From: Oceanobacillus arenosus
GTDB taxonomy: Bacteria > Bacillota > Bacilli > Bacillales > Amphibacillaceae
DNA length: 64,000 nt
Direction of reading: 5' to 3'
NCBI RefSeq assembly: GCF_003369575.1
Contig: NZ_PIOC01000027.1
Span: forward strand, 1-64,000
Positions 51,846-61,553 of the stretch are shown in pieces. The notes under the pieces are model-generated. The model ran no database searches, was not told where the DNA came from, and saw nothing but the letters and a program-made list of their open reading frames with translations. Positions within the stretch are counted from its first letter, which is position 1. Each line of letters begins with the position of its first letter. Made by a program: the position numbers and the translations under genes.

Positions 51846-52448
51846 CTACTTGCCTACTTGCCAATCACTTAATATCTGTTCCAGCTGTTCATACGATTCT
51901 TGTTTACTGCCATTATTATTGATCACCGCGTCTGCAAGCTTTGCTTTTTCCTTTACTGGTAGCTGGGAAGCGATTCGTTGCTTTGCTGCTTGTTCCGTAA
52001 AGCCGTCTCTCTCCATTAATCGCTGCAATTGTACTGCTTCATCGACATACACAACGATTGTTTTATCAACTAATGCTGTCAATTTGCTTTCGAATAATAA
52101 AGGAATATCGAGGACGACACAGCGAACGCCTGCAGCAATTAGCGCATCTCGCTGTTTCATCATCTGTTTTCTAACTTCCGGATGGACGATGTGATTTAAT
52201 GCCAGTCGCTTTTCTTCCTCAGCAAAAATGATTGAACCTAGTTTTTTTCTGTCCAATGTTTTATCTTCTCTTACAATTGCTTCGCCAAATGCTGCTACAA
52301 TTCTTTCATATGCCGCTTCGCCAGGCTCTACGACATCCCTTGATATTTTATCGGCATCAATCACTGGAATCTGAAAGTCATTGAACATGAAGGAGACAGT
52401 ACTTTTCCCACTGGCAATGCTACCTGTTAGACCGATTACGAGCGCCAT
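51846..52448 (-). CDS. coaE: Dephospho-CoA kinase
   Basis: This 200-residue kinase catalyses the last step of coenzyme A synthesis. The P-loop GLTGSIASGKST is at residues about 6-17. The DADKISRDVVEPG segment, LDIPLLFESKL and the lid residues QLQRLMERDGFTE are family-typical. The ATG at 52448 has AAGGGGTGG; an upstream in-frame ATG would overlap mutM more. Order polA-mutM-coaE is conserved. Confidence 0.95.
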   Translation of the reverse strand: MALVIGLTGSIASGKSTVSFMFNDFQIPVIDADKISRDVVEPGEAAYERIVAAFGEAIVREDKTLDRKKLGSIIFAEEEKRLALNHIVHPEVRKQMMKQRDALIAAGVRCVVLDIPLLFESKLTALVDKTIVVYVDEAVQLQRLMERDGFTEQAAKQRIASQLPVKEKAKLADAVINNNGSKQESYEQLEQILSDWQVGK

Positions 52449-52460
52449 AACATCCACCCC

Positions 52461-53288
52461 TTATCTTTTTTGACATGTCGGACAAATATGGGTCCCACGT
52501 CCGCCTACCTTTGATTTAACAATTTCGTCACCACAATGCTTACATGCGGTCCCTTCTTGTCCATAAACAAATAGCTCTTGCTGGAACATTCCCATCTCCC
52601 CGTTTCCATTCACATAGGAGCGGATGGTTGTTCCACCTTGCTTGACCGCATCGCTTAACGTTTCAACTGCTGCTGCTTGAATCCTTTTGATTTCATCGTC
52701 TGATAATTGATTGGCTTGCTTTAATGGATGGACCCCTGCTTTAAATAAAGTTTCATCAACGTAAATATTGCCAAGACCCGTAACAATCGTTTGATCGAGC
52801 AGCACGAGCTTAATGACTCTCTCCGTTTTCCTGAGCTTTTTTGAAAAATAATCAAATGTAAATGCCGCATCAAATGGCTCTGGACCTAATTTCTTTAATG
52901 GATTATGCAGCATTTCCTCTCCCTTAGGGAAAACATGCATCGTTCCAAATTTCCGCACATCGTTATATCTTAGTTCTTCTCCATTCGTGAAGGAAAAAAC
53001 GACATGTGTATGCTTCTTCATTGGATCATCTGCAGGATTTACACTATATTTTCCTTCCATCCGTAAATGCGATACAAGGACGTAATGATCAAGATGAAAG
53101 AGGAGAAATTTCCCCCTTCTTGTCATATCCTGGATAGTTTCGCCAATTAATTGCTCTTTAAATACTTCCAAATCATCTGGTTCTTTAATAATTTTTGACC
53201 AGTTAACGGTGATATTCTCAATCGTTTTACCGATTACGAATGGTTTCAATGTATTCTTGATTGTTTCTACTTCTGGTAATTCAGGCAT
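52461..53288 (-). CDS. mutM: Formamidopyrimidine-DNA glycosylase
   Basis: This 275-residue bifunctional glycosylase/AP lyase removes 8-oxoguanine. The catalytic N terminus PELPEVETI (Pro2 nucleophile, Glu3) is intact, the helix-two-turn-helix is in GLGNIYVDETLFKAG, and the C-terminal zinc finger has CKHCGDEIVKSK and CPTCQ. Lengths and motifs are normal. It lies 12 nt after polA. Confidence 0.97.
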   Translation of the reverse strand: MPELPEVETIKNTLKPFVIGKTIENITVNWSKIIKEPDDLEVFKEQLIGETIQDMTRRGKFLLFHLDHYVLVSHLRMEGKYSVNPADDPMKKHTHVVFSFTNGEELRYNDVRKFGTMHVFPKGEEMLHNPLKKLGPEPFDAAFTFDYFSKKLRKTERVIKLVLLDQTIVTGLGNIYVDETLFKAGVHPLKQANQLSDDEIKRIQAAAVETLSDAVKQGGTTIRSYVNGNGEMGMFQQELFVYGQEGTACKHCGDEIVKSKVGGRGTHICPTCQKR

Positions 53289-53300
53289 ACTTCATTCCCC

Positions 53301-55937
53301 TTATTTCGCATCAAACCAGCTGTCACCGTAAGCATAATCGACCTTGAGTGGAACGATTAATTCAACGGTGTTCTCCATCATCGCTGGGACTATTTCTTTT
53401 AATTTCTCGATTTCTTCTTTCGGTGCTTCTAAAATCAATTCATCATGTACTTGAAGCAGCATTCGTGCTTGCAGCTTCTCTTCTTTTAATTTTTCATCCA
53501 AATCGAGCATTGCTTTTTTAAGTATATCTGCTGCACTACCTTGAATCGGCGTGTTCATTGCCGTTCGTTCTGCAAAGCTTCTTAAGTTAAAGTTTCTGCT
53601 CGTAATTTCTGGCAGATAGCGACGGCGATTCATAATTGTTTTCACATAGCCATGTTGTTTCGCTTCTTGAACAATATCTTCCATATATTGCTTCACACCA
53701 GGATAGATGTCAAAATAGCGATCAATAAAGCTTTTCGCTTCTTTTCTTGGGATGCCTAGGTTTTGTGAAAGGCCATAATCACTAATTCCATAAACGATTC
53801 CAAAGTTAACGGCCTTTGCTTGACGCCTCATATTTGATGTTACTTCGTCTTTTTCTACATGAAAAACTTCCATCGCTGTTTGCGTATGAATGTCGAGATC
53901 ACTCTTAAATGCCGCAATCAGCTTCTCATCATTCGCGATATGGGCAAGCACACGTAATTCAATCTGCGAATAATCGGCAGCAAACATAATCCAATCCTTC
54001 TCTGACGGTACAAATGCACGACGGATTTTTCTCCCCTCTTCCAGGCGAATCGGAATATTTTGCAGGTTCGGGTCAATTGAGCTAAGTCTTCCTGTTTGTG
54101 TCAATGCCTGGTTATAGCGTGTATGAATTTTACTTGTATCCTTATTCACTACCTTTAGTAATCCTTCAATATACGTCGATTGCAGCTTTCCTAATTGACG
54201 ATACATTAAAATCTTCGGAATGATTTCATGTTCATTTTCCAATTGTTCGAGCACATCTGCAGCAGTTGAGTATCCTGTCTTCGTTTTCTTAATAGCCCGC
54301 AGCCCTAATTTTTCAAACAGGATCGGCCCAAGCTGTTTTGGTGAATTTAAATTAAATTCCTCTCCAGCGAGATCATAGATTTCTGCTTCGAGATTCGCTA
54401 ATCTTTCCTTCAAATCTACGCCCATTTCCTCTAGTCGACTTTTATCAACTAAGACACCTTGGGATTCCATTTCACCTAGAATAAGCGCGAGTGGCATTTC
54501 CAAATCAAGTAATAAATCTGCTTGTTCATTTTCTTCAAGGAGTGCTTCCATTTCCGGTTGTATCGCATAGAGTGCATTCGCTTTCCTCGCAATATGCTCG
54601 GACAATACAGCTGTTTCCGGAACCTTCTGCTTCGCACCTTTACCATAAACTTCTTCATCAGATTTTGCCATCGCCTTACCCATACGACTTGATATCGCTG
54701 GAATGTCTAGGTTATTTTCAGATGGATCAAGCAAATAAGATGCAAGCAGCATGTCAAATGTGATTCCTTTAATATGGATGTCATGTCGCAGTAAAGCTAC
54801 GAGGGTTTTCTTCGCATCAAAAACAGATTTCTTCTTGCTCTCGTCCTCTGCCCAATCTTTAAATGCAGCCGATTTAATCGCAAGCTCTGTCGGTATAAAG
54901 TAAGCTGCATTGTCATTAACAAGCCCGATGCCTTCGATTGCTGCTTGGTGGTAGTTCTCACCGAGCATCTCAATAACGACCGCTTCTTTACCAGTAAACA
55001 TAGCGGCGCTAATTTCCTCAACAATTGTATAGTCTATTTCATCTAAACTAACTGTAGCTTCTTCCACACTTTCTTCACCAGTCATTTTATTAAGTAGCGA
55101 CTGGAAGCCCAGCTCTTTAAAAATCCCGCTAACCTCACTTGGCTGATATTCCGTATACTTCGCATCATCAATCGTTACATCTATTGGTGATTCACGATTG
55201 ATCGTCACGAGCTCCTTACTCATAAATGCATCCGCTTTATACGTTTCAAGATTTTCCTTCAGCTTCTTGCCGCTTACCTCATCCAGATGTGCATAGACTT
55301 CTTCTATTGTTTCGTACTGCTTTAATAACTTGGTCGCTGTCTTCTCACCAACACCGGGAACACCTGGAATATTATCAGAGTTGTCCCCCATTAATGCTTT
55401 TAAATCAATGATTTGCTTTGGCGTTATTTCCATTTTTTCCAGCATATAGCTTGGCGTATATTTCTCAACTTCGCTAATTCCTTTTTTTGTAACATTAACC
55501 GTTACAGTCTCGTCAACGAGCTGCAGCATATCCTTGTCCCCAGAGATTACCGTTACATCAAAGCCCTTATCCCTTGCCTGCTTTGAAAGGGTTCCAATAA
55601 TATCATCCGCTTCATATTGCTCAAGCTGATAATGCTTAATTCCAAATGCTGTAAGCAATTCTTTTAAAATCGGAAACTGCTCCGAAAGTTCCGATGGTGT
55701 CTTCTGCCTGCCGCCTTTATATTCCTTATAGGTTGCATGACGAAATGTCGTTTTCCCTGCATCAAATGCCACAAGCATATGTGTCGGCTTTTCTTCCTCG
55801 AGCATGCGGAGCAGCATCGTTGTAAATCCGTAAACCGCATTCGTGTATACCCCCTTATCATTGTTTAAAAGTGGTAACGCAAAAAATGCGCGATAGATCA
55901 AACTGTTTCCGTCCATTAACACTAATTTATTCGTCAT
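53301..55937 (-). CDS. polA: DNA polymerase I
   Basis: This 878-residue repair polymerase has an N-terminal 5'-3' exonuclease/flap domain (about 1-290; DGNSLIYRAFFALP, GDNSDNIPGVPGVGEKTA), a vestigial 3'-5' exonuclease-like domain (about 300-470) in which the usual catalytic carboxylates are not evident, and a complete polymerase domain (DPNLQNIPIR, AADYSQIELRVLAHI, RRQAKAVNFGIVYGIS, QVHDELILE). Loss of proofreading is normal in Bacillus PolA. It removes RNA primers and fills repair gaps. Confidence 0.98.
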   Translation of the reverse strand: MTNKLVLMDGNSLIYRAFFALPLLNNDKGVYTNAVYGFTTMLLRMLEEEKPTHMLVAFDAGKTTFRHATYKEYKGGRQKTPSELSEQFPILKELLTAFGIKHYQLEQYEADDIIGTLSKQARDKGFDVTVISGDKDMLQLVDETVTVNVTKKGISEVEKYTPSYMLEKMEITPKQIIDLKALMGDNSDNIPGVPGVGEKTATKLLKQYETIEEVYAHLDEVSGKKLKENLETYKADAFMSKELVTINRESPIDVTIDDAKYTEYQPSEVSGIFKELGFQSLLNKMTGEESVEEATVSLDEIDYTIVEEISAAMFTGKEAVVIEMLGENYHQAAIEGIGLVNDNAAYFIPTELAIKSAAFKDWAEDESKKKSVFDAKKTLVALLRHDIHIKGITFDMLLASYLLDPSENNLDIPAISSRMGKAMAKSDEEVYGKGAKQKVPETAVLSEHIARKANALYAIQPEMEALLEENEQADLLLDLEMPLALILGEMESQGVLVDKSRLEEMGVDLKERLANLEAEIYDLAGEEFNLNSPKQLGPILFEKLGLRAIKKTKTGYSTAADVLEQLENEHEIIPKILMYRQLGKLQSTYIEGLLKVVNKDTSKIHTRYNQALTQTGRLSSIDPNLQNIPIRLEEGRKIRRAFVPSEKDWIMFAADYSQIELRVLAHIANDEKLIAAFKSDLDIHTQTAMEVFHVEKDEVTSNMRRQAKAVNFGIVYGISDYGLSQNLGIPRKEAKSFIDRYFDIYPGVKQYMEDIVQEAKQHGYVKTIMNRRRYLPEITSRNFNLRSFAERTAMNTPIQGSAADILKKAMLDLDEKLKEEKLQARMLLQVHDELILEAPKEEIEKLKEIVPAMMENTVELIVPLKVDYAYGDSWFDAK

Positions 55938-56040
55938 AAATTCAATTCCTCCAAAAAAATTATCTTTAACGCTATTTTATCATTGTCTCCAATGAAAGAA
56001 AAATTTTAGAAAACTAGACTTAATTTAGGTTAACGATTGC

Positions 56041-56190
56041 TCTGGGGCCAGTCGCTCCGGAAATACACTTCGCTTTCCGCGGGCGGCTGGTGAGCCTCCT
56101 TGTGCTACCGCACTTCGTAGTCTCACCTAGGCCTTTCCTCCCGCAGGAGTCTCCGTGTATTTCCTACGCTGGGTTAGTGCTAGTATCTAT
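56041..56190. repeat. Family B repeat, copy 4 (core only, inverted)
   Basis: The GC-rich core runs from CCGGAAATACACTTCGCTTT to AGGAGTCTCCGTGTATTTCC, which pair as the arms of a long hairpin. It is in the opposite orientation to copies 2 and 3 and has no clear terminal repeats. The rest of the polA-phoR gap (to 56330) shows no gene. Confidence 0.83.
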
Positions 56191-56330
56191 AGTTTTCCAT
56201 TCCACTATAAGATAAATTTGCGTTTCCCTATGATTCGCGACTGTCCTTCGCTACAATCAACACAGCTGATATTTCGTAGTTTATATCACTACTTGAAAAA
56301 ACAGCAATCAAATTAGAAAATAGCCCCTAT

Positions 56331-56372
56331 TAAAGAAGAAACACCCTCTTATATTTAGAGGATGCTTCTTAT
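56331..56372 (-). terminator. Terminator of phoPR
   Basis: On the minus strand AGAAGCATCCTCT pairs with AGAGGGTGTTTCT (with G-U pairs), followed by UCUUU, a few nt after the phoR stop. Confidence 0.82.
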
Positions 56373-56378
56373 TATTTA

Positions 56379-57743
56379 TTAAAGTGGCAAGTAAACATGC
56401 ATGCTTGTCCCTTTATTTACTTCACTTTCGATTTCAATTTTCCCTTCATGAACCTCGACAATATGCTTCACAATCGCGAGACCAAGCCCTGTTCCACCGG
56501 TATTTCTACTTCTTGCCTTGTCAACGCGATAGAAGCGCTCGAAAATTCGTGAGATTTTATTCTGATCAATGCCGATTCCTGTATCAGAAACATTAATATG
56601 GACGTATTCGTCTTTCTTTTCAACTTTTAAGTAAATCTGACCATTTTCCGGCGTATAGTTAATCGCATTATCCAGTAAATTAATGAAAATTTGCTTCACA
56701 CGTTCTTTATCCGCCTTGAATATAACGTTTTCCTCCATGTCCACGTGAAGGGTGAGTTTCTTTGCTTCCGCATGGTACATAAAGGTTGGAATGAGATCCT
56801 TCGTAATATCCTTCACATTTACCGTATGCAACACAAGGCGGAAGTTCTCGGTTTCAAGTCGAGAAAGGGTAAGTAAATCTTCTATTAAGAGCTGCATTCG
56901 GTTGCTTTCGTTATAAATAATCCGAAGAAAATCTCTTGTTGTTTCCTCATTGCTCATGCCACCATCAAGTAAGGTTTCAGCAAATCCCTTGATCGATGTA
57001 ATCGGAGTACGGAGCTCATGCGAGACATTCGCGACAAAGTCCTTGCGCATGGATTCTAACTTTTTTAACTCGGTGATATCTCGGATGACGAGTACGGCGC
57101 CTTTTAAATTATTATGTTCATTAAAAATTGGGATACCCGATATTTCATAATAAAATCGATTAATTCCGATATAATGGGTAAATGATTCTTTTATATTCTT
57201 TTCTGATACAAATGCCTTTTGAACTGCTTTAATACATGCATCATTATCCAAGATATCGTAGTATAACTGGTCTTGATAGTGCTTCAATTCCCCACCAAAC
57301 ATTTCGATAAACTTCTGATTGATGAGCTGGATATGGCCTCTTTCGTCAATTAAAATTAAACTGCTTTCTGTATTATTGACTAATGTATTCAGCTGTTCCA
57401 GCCGCAAATCCTTCTTCATTGTGAGCTGATTCAAGTTACTAGCAAGTCCATTAATTTTCGTATTTAACGCCCCAACCATCGTATCTGGATTATTAAGCAA
57501 TCTTACATCATAATTCCCCTTCTGAATCTCTTCCATTGTCTCGATTGCCTTCTCAACCGGTTTAATAAACGCCTTTGAAAAGTACGATAGCATCACTAAA
57601 AAAATAATATATTCGATTATTAAAACGATTGCTAACACTAGATAATTATCCATGAAAGGAAAAAGGACAGCACCAGTTCCGAGCACAATAAAGAACAATA
57701 TAATCACATATTGGAACAGCGGCTTCTGAAACAGCTCGTTCAT
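56379..57743 (-). CDS. phoR: Sensor histidine kinase PhoR (short form)
   Basis: This 454-residue kinase has two membrane helices at about 10-28 and 34-54 joined by only about five residues, a HAMP-like linker, a cytoplasmic PAS domain (about 120-225), the HisKA domain with phospho-acceptor His242 in FVANVSHELRTP, and an ATPase domain with N (NLLDNAINYT), G1 (DTGIGI) and G2 (GTGLGL) boxes. B. subtilis PhoR is about 579 residues because it has a large extracytoplasmic domain, missing here. The start overlaps the phoP stop (ATGA). It responds to phosphate starvation in relatives. Confidence 0.92.
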   Translation of the reverse strand: MNELFQKPLFQYVIILFFIVLGTGAVLFPFMDNYLVLAIVLIIEYIIFLVMLSYFSKAFIKPVEKAIETMEEIQKGNYDVRLLNNPDTMVGALNTKINGLASNLNQLTMKKDLRLEQLNTLVNNTESSLILIDERGHIQLINQKFIEMFGGELKHYQDQLYYDILDNDACIKAVQKAFVSEKNIKESFTHYIGINRFYYEISGIPIFNEHNNLKGAVLVIRDITELKKLESMRKDFVANVSHELRTPITSIKGFAETLLDGGMSNEETTRDFLRIIYNESNRMQLLIEDLLTLSRLETENFRLVLHTVNVKDITKDLIPTFMYHAEAKKLTLHVDMEENVIFKADKERVKQIFINLLDNAINYTPENGQIYLKVEKKDEYVHINVSDTGIGIDQNKISRIFERFYRVDKARSRNTGGTGLGLAIVKHIVEVHEGKIEIESEVNKGTSMHVYLPL

Positions 57744-58435
57744 TGGGCAGGATCCTCTAATTTATAGCCAAGCCCTCTAACGGTCTTAATGTAGATTGGT
57801 TTCTTCGAGTTTGGCTCAATCTTATCTCGCAAATGGCTAATATGTACGTCAACAATTCTTGTATCCCCAACAAAATCATAATCCCAAACCCCGCTGAGCA
57901 ATTGGTCTCTCGAAATGACTTTCCCTTTATTACTCGCTAAATAAAACAGCAATTCAAATTCCTTTCTCGTGAACGTAATCACATTGGAATGGACCTCTGC
58001 CTCATATCGTTCCGGGAAAATCGTTAAATCGCCGACTTTCAATTTATTAAAACTCGTTTGTGTCGTTTTTTTCGTTCTACGTAAGATTGCCTTAATTCTT
58101 GCGACAACCTCTTTTGGACTAAATGGTTTGGTTAAATAATCATCTGCACCAAGCTCCAGACCAAGGACCTTATCAAACTCATCATCCTTCGCTGTAAGCA
58201 TTAAAATCGGCGTCTCATTCCGATTGTTCCGCAAATGCTTGCAAACCTCCATCCCATCCATTTCAGGAAGCATTAAATCGAGAATAATTAAATCATACTC
58301 GTTATTCTCCGCTTTTTGGATTGCTTCTAAGCCATCATATGCAATGTCTGTTGAAAAACCAGCCTTTTCGACATTATAATTTAAAAGTGTAACAATTGGT
58401 TTTTCATCATCTACGATTAGTATTCTCTGACTCAA
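57740..58435 (-). CDS. phoP: Response regulator PhoP
   Basis: This 231-residue OmpR-type regulator has a receiver domain with acidic pocket Asp9/Asp10 and phospho-acceptor Asp53 (LIILDLMLPEMDG), and Lys in MLTAKDDEF. The C-terminal winged helix ends in TRIVDVHISHLRDKIE and RGLGYKLE. It controls phosphate-starvation genes in B. subtilis. The start is TTG after GGGGG. In B. subtilis mdh lies immediately upstream of phoP; here an accessory insert is found instead. Confidence 0.95.
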   Translation of the reverse strand: MSQRILIVDDEKPIVTLLNYNVEKAGFSTDIAYDGLEAIQKAENNEYDLIILDLMLPEMDGMEVCKHLRNNRNETPILMLTAKDDEFDKVLGLELGADDYLTKPFSPKEVVARIKAILRRTKKTTQTSFNKLKVGDLTIFPERYEAEVHSNVITFTRKEFELLFYLASNKGKVISRDQLLSGVWDYDFVGDTRIVDVHISHLRDKIEPNSKKPIYIKTVRGLGYKLEDPAQ

Positions 58436-58789
58436 GTAAGAAACCCCCTATAATATGCTCTCTTCAACTAGCGAAAAAGAAATCTCACCCCCATCTTATC
58501 ATGAAACATGCATATTATATTAATAATAAGATATTGTAAATAAAATTTTACACTTGTAGCTTTATTATATCGTTTATTCACCGTCACATACATGTATCAA
58601 CCCAATTATTGACTTAAGATAGTTCGCAAGTTAAATAACCATTTTTTCGAAAAAGGGGAATTTTATGATAAAATGAATATATAATGTGATCGATTGTACT
58701 TAAACGCAGCAGTCTTTAGTGTTATTTGATATTGAAGAAGTAGAATTAAATATGAATTAGAGTGTTTACAAAGAAGTGGAGGAAAACCA
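58436..58789. other. phoP upstream region
   Basis: 354 AT-rich nt between divergent phoP and a decayed lipoprotein gene. Several TATAAT-like hexamers are present on the minus strand, and a TTTACA lies 15 nt from one of them. No single promoter stands out and no gene is seen. Confidence 0.4.
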
Positions 58790-59259
58790 ATGAAAAAATG
58801 GTTAGTTTCACCGTTGTTATTTGTTGGGTTTACCCTTTTGGTTATTCAGATTCGAATAATGGAATTGTTAGGGAAAAGCCTCCAGAAGCTGTGGTTGAGG
58901 TTGGAAATAAATCATATGAAGCGCCATTGGGTTCTTATTGCTGGGGTAAAAATGGTCAATCAACATGTGTCGATACGGTTGGACCAAAAGAACTTTTAAA
59001 AGGAAAAGAACCAATCAAAGTAAAACCTGGAGAAAAAATAATTCTTGAGATGAACGATGAACCGCAACCGAATCAGGTTCAGGTATTACAGATTAGTGAA
59101 AATGATGAAGTTGAAGTAAGTGTTAAAGATAACCGTTTCTCAGCCCCTTTACAAGAAGGAGTTTACTACTATTCTTATGGAGTATGGTGGATGGATTAAC
59201 AGGAAGAAAACGTATCTAATGGAGATGCTTCCTATAATTTTGTTATCGAGGTTGAATGA
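58790..59259 (+). pseudogene. Frameshifted putative lipoprotein gene
   Basis: Frame one begins with a good ribosome site (GGAGG) and MKKWLVSPLLFVGFTLLVI, a signal peptide, but then runs out of register. The next frame continues YSDSNNGIVREKPPEAVVEV, then GSYCWGKNGQSTCVD and APLQEGVYYYSYGVWWMD. An in-frame stop at 59197-59199 interrupts it, after which QEENVSNGDASYNFVIEVE finishes at 59259. The frameshift falls where a lipobox is expected. Two lesions in one gene argue for decay. The family is not named. Confidence 0.7.
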
Positions 59260-59360
59260 TTCTTTATTGAACAAACTGGTGCAAGAGTAAAACAATCCGA
59301 TTCAGAACTTATTTAGGATTATGATGGAATTCATATCAAAAAATTTGGGGGAGTATCCAG

Positions 59361-59888
59361 ATGTTTGAAAAGTTTAATTTTGACTTAATTTATCGCGAAC
59401 AAGATGATTTCACCCCTCTAGTGGTAATGATGTGTGGCGTGGCTGGCTCTGGGAAAACTACATTCTCACAACAATTAGAAAAAGAAGGTTTTGTACGTCT
59501 TTCTATCGATGAAGAAATATGGGCTACGAATGGTCGTTATGGGATTGATTTCCCAATTGAAAGGATTGAGGAATACAAGAAAGATGCAGAAATAAAATTA
59601 CGCAATCATTTAATAAAGTTAATTCACGATAAACAACAGGTCGTAATCGACTTCAGTTTTTGGGATCGTGTAAGAAGGGACCAATATAAACAACTCATTG
59701 AAAAGTCCGGCGGCAAATGGAAACTTATTTATCTAAAAGTTCATCCTGATGATTTACGTGAACGGCTTAAAATAAGAAACAAACGTTTTGATGCTAATGC
59801 GTTCCCTATTACTGAAGAAATTTTAACTTCCTACCTAAATGGTTTCGAAATACCAAAAGGTGAAGGAGAAATTATAATTGAAAATTAG
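59361..59888 (+). CDS. P-loop AAA_33-type ATPase/kinase
   Basis: This 175-residue protein has Walker A GVAGSGKT (about 26-33), the hydrophobic VVIDFSFWDRVRRDQY as Walker B-like segment, and a LID-type region rich in arginine (DDLRERLKIRNKRF). It resembles small kinases and zeta-toxin-like P-loop enzymes that phosphorylate small molecules. The substrate is unknown. GGGGGAG precedes the ATG. It is part of the accessory insert between phoP and icd. Confidence 0.82.
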   Translation: MFEKFNFDLIYREQDDFTPLVVMMCGVAGSGKTTFSQQLEKEGFVRLSIDEEIWATNGRYGIDFPIERIEEYKKDAEIKLRNHLIKLIHDKQQVVIDFSFWDRVRRDQYKQLIEKSGGKWKLIYLKVHPDDLRERLKIRNKRFDANAFPITEEILTSYLNGFEIPKGEGEIIIEN

Positions 59889-59953
59889 ACCTATCAACTA
59901 AAAACCATTTAGACTTATCTCTACTTCAACAAACTAGGAAGAAGGATGTTGGT

Positions 59954-60109
59954 GTGAATTTAATAAATGACTTTAATAACGACAATTTCAGTGGATGGTA
60001 TGCGTTGTTCATAATTCTTTCAATAATTACTTTTAATAAGGTTAGGAAAATAGAACAGAGGAAAAAGAAATTGTATAATAAGGCAAATCGATTATACTAC
60101 CGTTCTTAA
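59954..60109 (+). CDS. 51-residue putative membrane peptide
   Basis: A 51-codon ORF from a GTG with GAAGGATG upstream. It has one hydrophobic segment (WYALFIILSIITF, residues 15-27) followed by a strongly basic tail rich in lysine, arginine and tyrosine. No homologue is recognised. The frame and ribosome site support it; otherwise it is hypothetical. Confidence 0.45.
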   Translation: MNLINDFNNDNFSGWYALFIILSIITFNKVRKIEQRKKKLYNKANRLYYRS

Positions 60110-60220
60110 ATCATAGAAATATATGTTGATTCCAGTGTTCATTGTGTTGCTAATCTCGTAAAAATAGGGTTGTTATTTCTGCTGTTTTTTACTCCAAAAC
60201 CGAATCCCCTGCACATCCAT

Positions 60221-60251
60221 AAAAAAACGCTCCTATTTAAAAATAGGAGCG
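60221..60251 (-). terminator. Terminator of icd
   Basis: CGCTCCTATTT (60228-60238) pairs with AAATAGGAGCG (60241-60251); seven U residues follow on the minus strand. Confidence 0.93.
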
Positions 60252-60281
60252 CTCTTCATATAATATAGCTTACTGCTTGTA

Positions 60282-61553
60282 TTATTCCATGTTCTTAATT
60301 AATTCTGAACCGAATTCAGAGCATTTCACTTCGGTAGCGCCGTCCATTAGACGTGCAAAATCATAGGTTACGACTTTGGTTGCTATGGTTTTATCCATTG
60401 AGTCTGTAATTAATTTACCTGCTTCTCTCCAGCCTAAGTGATCAAGCATAAGAACAGCTGATAAAATAACGGATGATGGATTTACCTTATCAAGACCAGC
60501 GTATTTTGGTGCTGTACCATGTGTTGCTTCAAAGATAGCATGTCCAGTATCATAGTTAATGTTTGCTCCTGGAGCGATGCCGATTCCACCAACCTGTGCA
60601 GCTAATGCATCAGAAATATAATCACCATTTAAGTTCATCGTTGCTACAACGTCGAATTCATTTGGACGCGTTAAGATTTGTTGTAGGAAAATATCTGCAA
60701 TCGAATCTTTAATCAGGATTTTTCCTGCTGCTAATGCATCGTCTTGTGCCTTGTTCGCAGCATCTTTTCCATCTTTCTCAACAATGCGGTCATATTCCGC
60801 CCATGTGAAGACTTTATCTGCGAATTCTTCTTCCGCTACTTCATAACCCCATTGCTTGAATGCACCTTCTGTAAATTTCATGATGTTACCTTTATGTACT
60901 AAAGTAACACTGTTACGGCCTTCTGTTATTGCATATGTGATTGCAGAGCGTACCAAGCGTTTCGTTCCTTCTTCAGATACTGGTTTAACGCCAATTCCTG
61001 ATGTTTCTGGGAAGCGAATATTGCTTACATTCATTTCTTTTTGAAGGAAATCAATTACCTTCTTCACTTCATCAGAGCCTTGTTGCCATTCGATTCCTGC
61101 ATAAATATCTTCTGTATTCTCACGGAAAATAACCATGTCAACGTCTTCTGGACGTTTTACTGGTGATGGAACACCTTCAAAGTAACGAACGGGACGTAGG
61201 CATGTAAATAGGTCTAATTCTTGACGTAATGCAACGTTAAGAGAACGGATTCCCCCACCAATTGGCGTTGTTAATGGACCTTTAATTGCAATTTTATATT
61301 CATCGATTTTATCTAATGTATCTTGTGGCAGCCATTCACCTGTTTTATCAAATGCTTTCTGACCTGCATATACTTCTAACCATTCAATTTTCTTTGTACC
61401 ATTGTAAGCTTTTTCAACTGCTGCTTCGATTACTCGCTGTGCAGATGCCCAAATATCTGGACCTGTTCCATCGCCTTCAATAAAAGGAATAATTGGGTTA
61501 TTTGGTACATTCAATATACCATTTTCTACTGTTATTTTTTCACCTTGCGTCAT
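60282..61553 (-). CDS. icd: NADP-dependent isocitrate dehydrogenase
   Basis: This 423-residue TCA-cycle enzyme converts isocitrate to 2-oxoglutarate. The phosphorylation-loop and substrate segment [33 protein letters not shown], and the metal/catalytic block [19 protein letters not shown] are intact. The HGTAPKYAG segment and downstream residues suit NADP. It follows citZ in the same direction after a 169-nt gap. mdh, third in the B. subtilis citZ-icd-mdh operon, does not follow. Confidence 0.98.
   Translation of the reverse strand: MTQGEKITVENGILNVPNNPIIPFIEGDGTGPDIWASAQRVIEAAVEKAYNGTKKIEWLEVYAGQKAFDKTGEWLPQDTLDKIDEYKIAIKGPLTTPIGGGIRSLNVALRQELDLFTCLRPVRYFEGVPSPVKRPEDVDMVIFRENTEDIYAGIEWQQGSDEVKKVIDFLQKEMNVSNIRFPETSGIGVKPVSEEGTKRLVRSAITYAITEGRNSVTLVHKGNIMKFTEGAFKQWGYEVAEEEFADKVFTWAEYDRIVEKDGKDAANKAQDDALAAGKILIKDSIADIFLQQILTRPNEFDVVATMNLNGDYISDALAAQVGGIGIAPGANINYDTGHAIFEATHGTAPKYAGLDKVNPSSVILSAVLMLDHLGWREAGKLITDSMDKTIATKVVTYDFARLMDGATEVKCSEFGSELIKNME

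Noticed and set aside
58762-59199. Intact 145-residue protein
   Set aside because: The N-terminal part has no signal peptide or good start, while the overlapping frame supplies a perfect ribosome site and signal peptide; frame and stop lesions make a decayed gene more likely.
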